Shown here: positions 21,901-31,525 of the stretch, piece after piece
Layout of the letters: every line of letters begins with the position of its first letter
Numbering within the stretch: position 1 is the first letter of the stretch
Origin: an uncultured Neglectibacter sp.
GTDB taxonomy: Bacteria; Bacillota; Clostridia; Oscillospirales; Acutalibacteraceae
Direction of reading: 5' to 3'
Length of the DNA: 64,000 nucleotides
Assembly: GCA_946554335.1 (NCBI GenBank)
Contig: CAMNSA010000002.1
Location: forward strand, 124,001-188,000
The notes under the pieces: generated by a model
The model's input: the letters and a program-made list of their open reading frames with translations, nothing else
What the model was told of the DNA's origin: nothing
The model's database searches: none
Position numbers and translations under genes: made by a program

Positions 21901-22407
21901 CTCCCTGGTGTAGCCGCATTTGAGAAGCGCCTCGAGCAGCTCTTCCATGGAGAATTCCATGGCGGGGGTAAGAGTGAACAGACGCTCCTTGAGCTCTTCC
22001 GGCCCCAGGGTGTACTGCAAAGCGGAGTCGATGCAGGCGATGACACAGCTGCAGCCGCCGTTTTGAAGCCTGGAAAGCGCTTCCAGGCGAAGCCGTTCGT
22101 ACTCGTGGGAGACTCCGGCGCTGTCCCGCAGGCAGAAATCCCGGATGGGGTAAAGCACGGGCTGCTGCCCCAGGGCGGAAAGGTCCTCAAAAAAGCGCTG
22201 AGCCTCTCTTTCGTCAGCCGCCAGGATCAGCGCCCGCTTTCCGGTCGCCTCCAGCAAAGCGTGGATCAGGAGACATTTGTGTATGCCGGAAACGCCGGTC
22301 ACCGCGCCGGGAAGCGCGCCCGCTTGAGCGGACTTTTCCAGGCGGCGGTATTCGGCGTCCTCTCTCAGCGCGTGCAGAATAGCTCGCATCCAAATTCCTC
22401 CTGTCAC
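18901..22407 (-). CDS. mfd: Transcription-repair coupling factor
   Basis: [69 protein letters not shown] C-terminal domain. Confidence 0.98.
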   Translation of the reverse strand: [1168 protein letters not shown]

Positions 22408-22440
22408 GAAAATCTCTTGAGGCTGTCTGACGGAAAGTAT

Positions 22441-23046
22441 CTAATTATATAGATTCATGGCCTCGTCTGTCCTGCCCGCGGCGATGAGCTTTGCCGCCTC
22501 GCAGGCGTCGCCCAGCGCCTGGGAAAGCCGCTCCCCCTCTTCCCGGGTGAAGCGGGAAAGCACCCAGTCCGCCAGATTATAATCGGGATGGGGCTTTTCT
22601 CCGATGCCCAGCTTGATACGGGGGAACTGATCAGAGCCGCTCAGATAGATGATATTCTTCATGCCGTTGTGCCCGCCGTCGCTTCCCTTGCGGCGGATGC
22701 GCAGCTTGCCCACGGGCAGGTTGATGTCGTCAAACAGGATCAGCACCTGGGAGGGGGGGAGCTTGTAAAAATCCATGGCGGCCTTGACGGAGCGGCCGCT
22801 TTCATTCATAAAGGTGGAGGGCTTGAGCAGGAGGACATGCTTTCCTTCCAGCATCCCCTCTCCGCACAGCCCCTGAAAGCGCAGGCGGTTCACCTTGATC
22901 CCCAGCTTCTCGCTTAGGGCGTCTACGCCCAAAAATCCGGCGTTGTGCCGGGTGTTTTCATATTGCTTGCCCGGATTCCCCAAGCCCGCTATGAGAAAGG
23001 AAACAGGGCCGGAGGGGGCGGGCTTTTTCTTCCAAAAATCCAACAT
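22441..23046 (-). CDS. pth: Peptidyl-tRNA hydrolase
   Basis: LIAGLGNPGKQYENTRHNAGF; PSTFMNESGRSV; GSDGGHNGMKNI. Confidence 0.97.
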   Translation of the reverse strand: MLDFWKKKPAPSGPVSFLIAGLGNPGKQYENTRHNAGFLGVDALSEKLGIKVNRLRFQGLCGEGMLEGKHVLLLKPSTFMNESGRSVKAAMDFYKLPPSQVLILFDDINLPVGKLRIRRKGSDGGHNGMKNIIYLSGSDQFPRIKLGIGEKPHPDYNLADWVLSRFTREEGERLSQALGDACEAAKLIAAGRTDEAMNLYN

Positions 23047-23407
23047 AGATAGAAAGGGCTCCTTTCAAAAGGAAAGTACTAAAGGGCGGGAGAGGAGCCC
23101 CCCGCCCGCCTTGTGCCGACTTTCTATTATACACGGCGCCGTTTTTTTTTCAAGGGGAAAAGAACTTGTCCATAGGGAGAAATTTTCTCAAAGGCGTATC
23201 AAAGAGCTGATTCGGAAAAGATTTTTAAAGAAATCTCTCAAAAAAATGGAAATTCTCTCTTTTGCCTATGGAAGTTTTTGAAATTATTTGTTATAATTTC
23301 CCTTGACAGCCGTGAAAGGACAGGCTTTTGCCACCAAAACGGTTTCTTCTGCTGTCAACCCGGAAGCACTTCGGTCCGGTTGAAACATTTTTAGGAGGTT
23401 GTTACCA

Positions 23408-26044
23408 ATGAGCCACAAGTATGTTTACCTGTTCAGCGAGGGCGATGCGTCCATGCGGGAACTTCTTGGCGGCAAGGGCGCGAACCTTGCAGAGATGACC
23501 AAGATCGGCCTTCCCGTTCCTCAGGGCTTCACCATCAGCACGGAAGCCTGCACGCAGTATTACGAAGACGGAAGAAAAATCAATGATGAGATTCAGGCCC
23601 AGATCATGGAGTATGTGGGCAAGATGGAAGAGATCACCGGCAAAAAATTCGGCGATAAGGAAAATCCCCTTCTGGTCTCCGTGCGCTCCGGCGCCCGCGC
23701 CTCCATGCCCGGTATGATGGACACCATCCTGAATCTGGGACTGAATGAGGAAGTGGTAGAGGTCATGGCCCAGATGTCCGGCAATCCCCGTTGGGCTTAC
23801 GACTGCTACAGAAGATTCATTCAGATGTATTCCGACGTGGTCATGGAAGTGGGCAAGAAGTATTTTGAGCAGCTCATCGACGAGATGAAGGAGAAGAAGG
23901 GCGTCACGCAGGATACCGAATTGACTGCCGAAGATCTGAAGGAGCTGGCAAACCAGTTCAAGGCGGAGTACAAGTCCAAGATCGGCGAAGACTTCCCCAC
24001 GGATCCGGTAGAGCAGCTCATGGGCGCGGTCAAGGCCGTGTTCCGTTCCTGGGACAACCCCCGCGCCAATGTGTACCGTATGATGAACGAGATCCCCTAT
24101 TCCTGGGGCACCGCGGTCAACGTACAGATGATGGCCTTCGGCAACATGGGCGATGACTGCGGCACAGGCGTTGCCTTTACCCGCGATCCTGCTACCGGCG
24201 AGAAGAAGCTGATGGGCGAGTTCCTCACCAACGCTCAGGGCGAAGACGTGGTGGCCGGTGTGCGCACCCCTATGCCCATCGCTCAGATGGCCGAGAAGTT
24301 CCCCGAGGCCTTTGCTCAGTTCCAGGAGGTCTGTAAGACCCTGGAGGACCACTACAAGGATATGCAGGATATGGAGTTCACCGTAGAGCACGGCAAGCTT
24401 TACATGCTGCAGACCAGAAATGGCAAGCGTACCGCCACCGCCGCCATCAAGATCGCCTGCGATCTCATTGACGAGGGCATGAAGACGGAAGAGGACGCCC
24501 TGCTGATGATCGATCCCAAGCAGCTGGACGCCTTGCTGCATCCCCAGTTTGACCAGAAGGCTTTGAAGGCCGCCACTCCCGTGGCCAGCGCTCTGGCCGC
24601 CTCTCCCGGAGCCGCCTGCGGCAAGATCGTTTTCACCGCTGAGGACGCTGTAGAGCAGGGACAGAAGGGCGAGAAGGTCGTTCTGGTTCGTCTGGAAACC
24701 TCTCCTGAGGATATTGAGGGTATGCATTATGCTCAGGGTATTCTCACTGTGCGCGGCGGCATGACCAGCCACGCCGCTGTTGTGGCCCGCGGCATGGGCA
24801 CCTGCTGCGTTTCCGGCTGCGGCGCCATCAAGATGGACGAGGCCAACAAGAAGTTTGAGCTCAACGGCCGCACCTATCACGAGGGCGACTATCTCTCTTT
24901 GGACGGCACCACCGGCAATATTTACGGTGAGGCGATCCCCACTGTTCCTGCTTCCACTGAGGGCGGCTATTTCGGCCGTATTATGGAGCTTTCCGATAAG
25001 TACCGCCAGCTGGAGGTCCGCACCAATGCCGATACTCCCAAGGACGCTCAGCAGGCCGCTTCCTTCGGCGCTCAGGGCATCGGCCTGTGCCGTACCGAGC
25101 ACATGTTCTTCGATCCTGACCGTATCGCTGCCATCCGTGAGATGATCTGCTCTGATACGGTAGAGCAGAGAACGGCGGCTCTTGCCAAGCTGGAGCCCAT
25201 GCAGCAGGGCGACTTTGAGAAGCTGTATGAGGCCATGGAAGGCAAGCATGTAAACATCCGCTTCCTGGATCCCCCGCTGCACGAGTTCGTTCCCACCGAG
25301 GAAAAGGACATCGAGCTGCTGGCCAAGACCCAGGGCAAGACGGTGGACGACATCAAGGCGATCATCGCTTCTCTCCATGAGTTTAACCCCATGATGGGCC
25401 ACCGCGGCTGCCGTCTGGCTGTCACCTATCCTGAGATCGCTGCCATGCAGACCGAGGCCGTGATCAAGGCCGCCATCAATGTGAACAAAGCTCATCCCCA
25501 GTGGAACATCGTGCCTGAGATCATGATCCCCCTGGTAGGCGAAGTCAAGGAGCTGAAGTTCGTCAAGAAGACCGTCACCGAGACCGCTGACCGGATCATT
25601 GCCGAGGCCGGCTCCAACCTGAAGTACAAGGTGGGCACCATGATCGAGATCCCCCGTGCCGCTCTTACCGCCGACAAGATCGCGGAAGAGGCCGAGTTCT
25701 TCTCCTTCGGCACCAACGACCTGACTCAGATGACCTTTGGCTTCTCCAGAGACGACGCAGGCAAGTTCCTGGGCTCTTATTATGAGAATAAGATCTACGA
25801 GAACGATCCCTTTGCCCGTCTGGATCAGGAGGGCGTTGGCCAGCTGGTCAAGATGGCCTCCGAAAAGGGCAAGAGCGTTCGTCCCGACATCATTCTGGGT
25901 ATCTGCGGCGAGCACGGCGGCGACCCGACTACCATCGAGTTCTGCCACAATGTAGGCCTGACCTATGTTTCCTGCTCTCCCTTCCGTGTACCGATCGCCC
26001 GTCTGGCTGCTGCCCAGGCCGCGATCAAGAACCCCAGAAAGTAA
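23408..26044 (+). CDS. ppdK: Pyruvate, phosphate dikinase
   Basis: MSHKYVYLFSEGDASMRELLGGKGANLAEM; GGMTSHAAVVARGMGTCCV; GLCRTEHMFF. Confidence 0.97.
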   Translation: MSHKYVYLFSEGDASMRELLGGKGANLAEMTKIGLPVPQGFTISTEACTQYYEDGRKINDEIQAQIMEYVGKMEEITGKKFGDKENPLLVSVRSGARASMPGMMDTILNLGLNEEVVEVMAQMSGNPRWAYDCYRRFIQMYSDVVMEVGKKYFEQLIDEMKEKKGVTQDTELTAEDLKELANQFKAEYKSKIGEDFPTDPVEQLMGAVKAVFRSWDNPRANVYRMMNEIPYSWGTAVNVQMMAFGNMGDDCGTGVAFTRDPATGEKKLMGEFLTNAQGEDVVAGVRTPMPIAQMAEKFPEAFAQFQEVCKTLEDHYKDMQDMEFTVEHGKLYMLQTRNGKRTATAAIKIACDLIDEGMKTEEDALLMIDPKQLDALLHPQFDQKALKAATPVASALAASPGAACGKIVFTAEDAVEQGQKGEKVVLVRLETSPEDIEGMHYAQGILTVRGGMTSHAAVVARGMGTCCVSGCGAIKMDEANKKFELNGRTYHEGDYLSLDGTTGNIYGEAIPTVPASTEGGYFGRIMELSDKYRQLEVRTNADTPKDAQQAASFGAQGIGLCRTEHMFFDPDRIAAIREMICSDTVEQRTAALAKLEPMQQGDFEKLYEAMEGKHVNIRFLDPPLHEFVPTEEKDIELLAKTQGKTVDDIKAIIASLHEFNPMMGHRGCRLAVTYPEIAAMQTEAVIKAAINVNKAHPQWNIVPEIMIPLVGEVKELKFVKKTVTETADRIIAEAGSNLKYKVGTMIEIPRAALTADKIAEEAEFFSFGTNDLTQMTFGFSRDDAGKFLGSYYENKIYENDPFARLDQEGVGQLVKMASEKGKSVRPDIILGICGEHGGDPTTIEFCHNVGLTYVSCSPFRVPIARLAAAQAAIKNPRK

Positions 26045-26212
26045 TTTGAAATATCCGGAAAGCTTTCCGGAAAATTTACAGCTGAAAAAGCCTTGCGGAA
26101 GAAATTCCGCGAGGCTTTTTTGACAGGCAAACTTTGTTGGTGAGAGCTTGATCTGTTTTGTTGATAGCGGGTCCGGGACGGCTGTTCCTTTTCTCTGGAC
26201 GAGGAGGATGAG

Positions 26213-26347
26213 ATGGAGAATATTGTGGTGGAAAGGGGGATCGTCAACAGCACTTTGGCAGACCGGTTCAGTTCCAACTCCAACTGTACCAGAGGGCAGA
26301 TCGTCACCTTCCTCTATCGCGGCGCGGGAGAAAACGAAGCGGAATGA
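26213..26347 (+). pseudogene. SLH-domain remnant (44 aa): MENIVVERGIVNSTLADRFSSNSNCTRGQIVTFLYRGAGENEAE*
   Basis: Below the ORF-track size cutoff; matches the C-terminal half of an SLH repeat (..GIVNGT....F.P...CTRGQIVTFLYR..G). Confidence 0.75.
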
Positions 26348-26440
26348 TCGTCTGGAAAAGGATCCAGTAAAACCGGATCCTTTTCCCTTCAGTTGAGAAT
26401 TCCCAAAACCACCCTGACCGTCCTGCGAGCGCCGAAAAGG

Positions 26441-26469
26441 TTGACACAATGGAATTTTCCCGATATACT
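26441..26469 (+). promoter_or_regulatory. Consensus sigma-A promoter TTGACA-17-TATACT
   Basis: TTGACA 26441-26446, 17-nt spacer, TATACT 26464-26469, upstream of the PPTase gene. Confidence 0.75.
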
Positions 26470-26567
26470 GAGCCCGGATGGGCTCAAAGAAGCTTCTGTA
26501 CGCGCCCAGGAAGGGAAATACCCGGAAAAGCGCAAAGGGAAAAATCAGGACCTGTGGAGGAACCAAT

Positions 26568-27173
26568 TTGATTTATTATACAAAGTTCTCTCTTCCGGCT
26601 GCTCCAAAGGAGAAGAGCAGGCAGGAGAGACAGATCAGCAGGGCGCTGTTCCGCTTTGTCCTGTCCCGGCGGCTTCCGTTCTGTGGGAACGAGCCGTTGG
26701 AACAGCTTTTGGTTCGGGGAGAACACGGGAAGCCCTTTTTGAAGGGAAATCCCTTCTACTTCAACCTCTCTCATTCCGGCGGACTGGTCCTGTGCGCAGC
26801 GGAGGATGTGCCGGTGGGAGTGGATGTGGAAAAGCGCCGCTCCTTTTCTGAGAAGCTGATGGAGCGTATCTGCACCCCGGGAGAACGGGCTCTGGCGGAA
26901 AGTGGGGGCGACCGGGACAGAGCTCTTACCCAGCTTTGGACCATGAAGGAAAGCTATATGAAGTACACGGGGAAAGGCTTCGCCCAGGGGATCCTTTCCA
27001 CAGAGTTTTCCAGCCTGGGAGACCGCCCCGCACTGCGCTCCGGGGACGCCTTTTTCGTTTCCCGGGAGCTTTCCGGGGCATTTTTGACCCTGTGTACCGG
27101 GGAACCCGTGGAGCTTTTTCTGGAGCAGGTGAGCTCCAAGGAGCTGTCTCCTTTTTTGGAGGATAGAAGATAA
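26568..27173 (+). CDS. 4'-phosphopantetheinyl transferase (Sfp type)
   Basis: FYFNLSHSGGLVLCAAEDVPVGVDVEKRR...LWTMKESYMKYTGKGF; GGAGG RBS before TTG at 26568. Confidence 0.92.
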   Translation: MIYYTKFSLPAAPKEKSRQERQISRALFRFVLSRRLPFCGNEPLEQLLVRGEHGKPFLKGNPFYFNLSHSGGLVLCAAEDVPVGVDVEKRRSFSEKLMERICTPGERALAESGGDRDRALTQLWTMKESYMKYTGKGFAQGILSTEFSSLGDRPALRSGDAFFVSRELSGAFLTLCTGEPVELFLEQVSSKELSPFLEDRR

Positions 27174-27250
27174 GGACAGCTGTCCTGCATAAATCACCGA
27201 TCCCTCTCATATCTATCTACAACTTGATTCTCAGAGAGGAACGGTGAAAA

Positions 27251-27898
27251 ATGGTCGTATCGCTGAAAGCCAATAAAAAACGGATCCTTGCCTTTGTGCT
27301 GCTGGCGGCAGTGGTGGTGGGAGCATGGATCTTCCTGAAAGGAAGAGACACACAGGAGACAGAGAAGCAGACCTTCCCCGGAGGAAGCAATGAGGAGAGG
27401 GTCAGCTTTCTCAAGAGCTTTGGATGGGAGATCGACACAGACCCGGCCGAGACCAGAGAGGTGATGATCCCGGCAGAGTTTAACGATGTGTATACCACTT
27501 ATAATGTGATGCAGAAGGCTCAGGGATTCGACTTGAAGCCCTACGCGGGGCAGGTCTGTACCCAGTATAAGTATAAGGTGAATAACTACCCGGGAGAGAC
27601 GGAAGTATACGCCACTTTGCTGGTGTACGGAGAGATGATCATAGGCGGAGACCTTGCTTGTGCCGAGGTGGATGGCTTTATGCACGGCTTTGCTTCCGAC
27701 AGCGCCCGGTACGGCGAGACCGAAAACCGGGGAAGCGTTTCTCAAAAGAGCGGGGACGCTTCCTCTCAACTGATGGAAAGCAGCGCCTCCTCCGGCATCG
27801 TTTCCGAAATGGGAGAGGAGACCTCCGCTCCCGGGGAAAGCGCTGTGGAGTCCACAGCAGGAGAGGCCCTTTCCGAGGAAGCTTTCCCTACGGACTGA
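27251..27898 (+). CDS. DUF4830-like membrane-anchored protein
   Basis: N-terminal TM then RVSFLKSFGWEIDTDPAETREVMIPAEFNDVYTTYNVMQKAQGFDLKPYAGQ. Confidence 0.75.
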   Translation: MVVSLKANKKRILAFVLLAAVVVGAWIFLKGRDTQETEKQTFPGGSNEERVSFLKSFGWEIDTDPAETREVMIPAEFNDVYTTYNVMQKAQGFDLKPYAGQVCTQYKYKVNNYPGETEVYATLLVYGEMIIGGDLACAEVDGFMHGFASDSARYGETENRGSVSQKSGDASSQLMESSASSGIVSEMGEETSAPGESAVESTAGEALSEEAFPTD

Positions 27899-28008
27899 GG
27901 GAATTATCCTGAAAATACAAATTCTTGAGGGCGGAGCAGGCCTCTTCTTTGAAAACGGGAGGCCTGTTTTGCCGGAATTCCCGGGAAAAGAAAAAAGAGG
28001 AAAAAGAA

Positions 28009-28728
28009 ATGGAGCGACTGGACAAATTTCTCACTTCGCAAAATATCTGTACCAGGAAAGAGACCGCGCAGCTGGTCAAAAAAGGGCTGGTGACGGTAGA
28101 CGGCGTTTGCGCGAAAGACCCCGGCCAGAAGCTGGATCCGGAGCAAAGCCGGGTCACGGTGGAGGGAAAGGAAATTGCTTACCGCCGGCGTCTTTACCTG
28201 ATGATGAATAAGCCTCGAGGCGTTCTTTCCGCCTCTCAGGACAAGCAGAGGAAAACGGTGCTGGACCTGCTTCCGCCCGAGCTGTTCCGCAGAGGTCTTT
28301 TCCCGGCCGGCAGACTGGACAAGGACACCACGGGCCTGATGCTCATCACAGACGACGGCGAGCTTGCCCACCGGATGCTCTCCCCCAAAAGCCATGTGTA
28401 TAAGCGCTATGAGGCGAGGTTGTCAAAAAGGGTCTCCCAGGAGGATATCGCAGCCTTTGAAAAAGGGATTTCACAGGGAGGAGAAGCTTTTGCTCCGGCA
28501 CGGCTTTGGGCCGAGGACACCCCCAATGGGCCGGGCGCCATCGTCGAGATCCGGGAGGGGAAATTTCATCAGATCAAGCGGATGTTCGAGGCCAGAGACA
28601 ATCGGGTGCTCACACTGAAAAGACTCAAGATAGGGGGGCTCTCTCTGGACGATACACTAGGGGAAGGGGAGGTAAGGGTCCTCAGCGAGGCGGAAGTGAA
28701 ACAAATATTCGATGGCAAATTATACTAA
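28009..28728 (+). CDS. 16S rRNA pseudouridine synthase (RsuA family)
   Basis: S4 domain MERLDKFLTSQN...; FPAGRLDKDTTGLMLITDDGELAHRMLSP. Confidence 0.93.
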   Translation: MERLDKFLTSQNICTRKETAQLVKKGLVTVDGVCAKDPGQKLDPEQSRVTVEGKEIAYRRRLYLMMNKPRGVLSASQDKQRKTVLDLLPPELFRRGLFPAGRLDKDTTGLMLITDDGELAHRMLSPKSHVYKRYEARLSKRVSQEDIAAFEKGISQGGEAFAPARLWAEDTPNGPGAIVEIREGKFHQIKRMFEARDNRVLTLKRLKIGGLSLDDTLGEGEVRVLSEAEVKQIFDGKLY

Positions 28729-28887
28729 AAAATCTCTCAGAATTTGTGTTTTAGGGAAACTCCATAAACGGAAAGAAGAATCTTTGGATAAATAAAGACT
28801 ATCCATGGAGCCTTTTATCTGTTATACTGGGGACAATTTAAAAAACATGAGACTCGTTGTGCATGTTTCAAACAGGAGGAATAGTGA

Positions 28888-30000
28888 ATGGCAAGCGTAA
28901 CCCTAAAGAATATCTATAAAGTTTACTCTGGTGGCGTAACGGCTGTAACGGACTTTAACCTCGATATTGAGGATAAGGAGTTTATCATTCTGGTAGGACC
29001 TTCCGGCTGCGGTAAGTCCACCACTCTGAGAATGATCGCCGGTCTGGAAGAAATCAGCAAAGGCGAACTTTACATCGGCGATACTCTCGCCAATGATATC
29101 GCCCCCAAGGACAGAGACATCGCCATGGTGTTCCAGAACTATGCTCTGTATCCCCATATGACGGTATTTGACAACATGGCCTTCGGCCTGAAGCTGCGCA
29201 AGACTCCCAAGGATGAGATCAAGCGCCGTGTGGAAGAGGCTGCCCGTATCCTGGACATCTCCCATCTGCTGGACAGAAAGCCTGCCGCTTTGTCCGGCGG
29301 CCAGAGACAGCGTGTTGCCCTGGGCCGTGCTATTGTTCGTGACCCCAAGGTGTTCCTGCTGGACGAACCCCTCTCCAACCTGGACGCCAAGCTGCGCGCT
29401 CAGATGAGAACCGAGATCGCCAAGCTGCATAAGAGACTGGGCACCACCTTTATCTATGTTACTCATGACCAGACCGAGGCTATGACCATGGGCGACCGTA
29501 TTGTTGTTATGAAGGACGGCTTCATTCAGCAGGTCGATTCTCCCCAGAACCTGTATGATTATCCCGTTAACGAGTTTGTTGCGGGCTTCATGGGTTCTCC
29601 TCAGATGAACTTTATCGATGCCACTCTGGGCAAGGATGGCGCCGATTATACCCTGACCTTCGGCAATTGCACGATTAAGATCCCTGCCAATAAGGCAGAG
29701 GGCACGGAAATTGCTAACTATGTAGGCAAGGAAGTCGTTTTCGGTATCCGTCCCGAAGATGTGCATGATGAGCCCGAGTTCATTGAGAAGATCGGCGGCG
29801 CACATGCTACCGCTGATGTGGAAGTTACCGAATTGATGGGCGCTGAAACATATCTGTACCTCAACTGCGAAGGCCATGCGATCACCGCTCGTGTGGAGCC
29901 CACCTCCACCGCCAAGTCCGGCGACAAGGCGCAGATCGCCTTTGATCTGTCGAAGATGCACCTCTTTGACAAAGAGACTGAGAAGACTTTCCTGAACTAA
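28888..30000 (+). CDS. ugpC: Sugar ABC transporter ATP-binding protein (UgpC/MsmK type)
   Basis: GPSGCGKSTTLRMIAGLEEI; LSGGQRQRVALGRAIVRDPKVFLLDEPLSNLDAKLR; C-terminal TOBE. Confidence 0.95.
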   Translation: MASVTLKNIYKVYSGGVTAVTDFNLDIEDKEFIILVGPSGCGKSTTLRMIAGLEEISKGELYIGDTLANDIAPKDRDIAMVFQNYALYPHMTVFDNMAFGLKLRKTPKDEIKRRVEEAARILDISHLLDRKPAALSGGQRQRVALGRAIVRDPKVFLLDEPLSNLDAKLRAQMRTEIAKLHKRLGTTFIYVTHDQTEAMTMGDRIVVMKDGFIQQVDSPQNLYDYPVNEFVAGFMGSPQMNFIDATLGKDGADYTLTFGNCTIKIPANKAEGTEIANYVGKEVVFGIRPEDVHDEPEFIEKIGGAHATADVEVTELMGAETYLYLNCEGHAITARVEPTSTAKSGDKAQIAFDLSKMHLFDKETEKTFLN

Positions 30001-30022
30001 TTCTCCTGATTTGTAAAGCTTT

Positions 30023-30051
30023 ACAAAGGCGCTGGGTCCCAGCGCCTTTGT
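30023..30051 (+). terminator. Perfect hairpin ACAAAGGCGCTGGG-T-CCCAGCGCCTTTGT
   Basis: 14-bp perfect inverted repeat followed by a T-rich tract. Confidence 0.8.
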
Positions 30052-30277
30052 TCTTTTCTGTAAAGACAGGCTTTTTGCGTGAAAACTTTCGGAAAAGCAT
30101 AAAATCACTGGCTTTTTTCAAAAAAAGGTTGAATTTCCCTCGCCGATTCGCTAAAATAATGGTGTATAAGTTTCATTTTGTTGTTATTATGAGTCTGCCT
30201 CACACGGGAAGCGCCGTCTGAGGCTATACAGTATGTGGTTCGGCAGCGGATCTTGCTGCCGAGGAAAGGGGAAGCGC

Positions 30278-31363
30278 ATGTCTAACAGATTGTTTCAAGG
30301 GGTCATTCATCAGATGCGGGACGCGGTAGATCGGGTGATCGGTGTGATTGATGAATCCTCTGTTATCATTGCCTGCAGCGAGCTGGGCAGGATCGGAGAG
30401 GTATATGACAAGCTGACCGCGGAAGATATGGTTTCCTCTGAACTGTTTCAGACAGAGGAGTATACCTTCAAGTCTTTCGGGAGCCGTCCCAGGCCGGAAT
30501 ACGCGGTGTTCGTGGGCGGAACCGATTTTGAGGCCCAGAAGCTCGCAAGCGTTTTGGCCATTTCTCTCAGCAGCATCAAGCAGTATTATGACGAGAAATA
30601 TGACCGAGGTAATTTTATCAAGAATGTGATCCTGGACAATATCCTTCCCGGGGACATCTATTTGAAGAGTCACGAACTGCACTTTGATTCCGATGTGAGC
30701 CGGGTGTGTATGCTCATCAAGGTCATGGACAAAAATGATATCTCCGCCTATGATGTGCTTCAGAACCTGTTCCCGGACAAGAATAAGGATTTCATTGTCA
30801 ATATCAATGAGACCGATATCGCTCTGGTCAAGGAGATCAAGGCCAATATCGAGGAAAAGGATCTCGATAAGCTGGCGGGCTCTATTGTGGATACTCTTTC
30901 CGGCGAGTTTTATACCCACTGCATGGTTGGGATCGGCACTGTGGTAGGAGGCATCAAGGATCTGGCCCGCTCCTTTAAGGAGGCCCAGGTGGCTCTGGAG
31001 GTAGGAAAGGTCTTTGATACCGAAAAGCCGGTGGTCAGCTATAACAATCTGGGGATCGCTCGCCTGATCTATCAGCTGCCCACCACCCTGTGCGATATGT
31101 TCCTCAAGGAGGTCTTTAAGAAGGGCTCCATCGACTCTCTGGATCACGAGACGCTGTTTACCATCCAGCGCTTCTTCGAGAACAACCTGAATGTGTCTGA
31201 GACCTCCCGCAAGCTGTTTGTTCACCGCAATACGCTGGTGTACCGCCTGGAGAAGATCAAGAAGATCACCGGGCTGGATCTTCGGGAGTTTGAAGACGCC
31301 ATTGTGTTCAAGGTTGCTTTGATGGTGAAAAAGTATCTGTCCAGCAGCCCGGTGAAGTTTTAA
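30278..31363 (+). CDS. PucR/CdaR-family transcriptional regulator
   Basis: C-terminal HTH LFTIQRFFENNLNVSETSRKLFVHRNTLVYRLEKIKKITGLDLR. Confidence 0.9.
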   Translation: MSNRLFQGVIHQMRDAVDRVIGVIDESSVIIACSELGRIGEVYDKLTAEDMVSSELFQTEEYTFKSFGSRPRPEYAVFVGGTDFEAQKLASVLAISLSSIKQYYDEKYDRGNFIKNVILDNILPGDIYLKSHELHFDSDVSRVCMLIKVMDKNDISAYDVLQNLFPDKNKDFIVNINETDIALVKEIKANIEEKDLDKLAGSIVDTLSGEFYTHCMVGIGTVVGGIKDLARSFKEAQVALEVGKVFDTEKPVVSYNNLGIARLIYQLPTTLCDMFLKEVFKKGSIDSLDHETLFTIQRFFENNLNVSETSRKLFVHRNTLVYRLEKIKKITGLDLREFEDAIVFKVALMVKKYLSSSPVKF

Positions 31364-31525
31364 CGGCCGGAATGGCACAGATGTTACAAAATGATTACAA
31401 TTAAATTCTTTTAAAGAATAATAGCAACAGCGCCCATTGGTATAATACCCTATGCCGATGGGTGTTATTGTGTCATAACAGGCTGTTGCGGCCCAAGCGG
31501 AAAGGACAGACAGGAGGGATCCCTT

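Noticed and set aside
23402-26566. 1054-aa minus-strand ORF
   Set aside because: Fully antisense to the unmistakable ppdK gene; composition (Leu/His/Gly-rich) is that of a codon-bias shadow ORF
28903-30108. 401-aa minus-strand ORF
   Set aside because: Antisense to the UgpC-like ABC ATPase gene; shadow ORF
30224-31378. 384-aa minus-strand ORF
   Set aside because: Antisense to the PucR/CdaR-type regulator; shadow ORF
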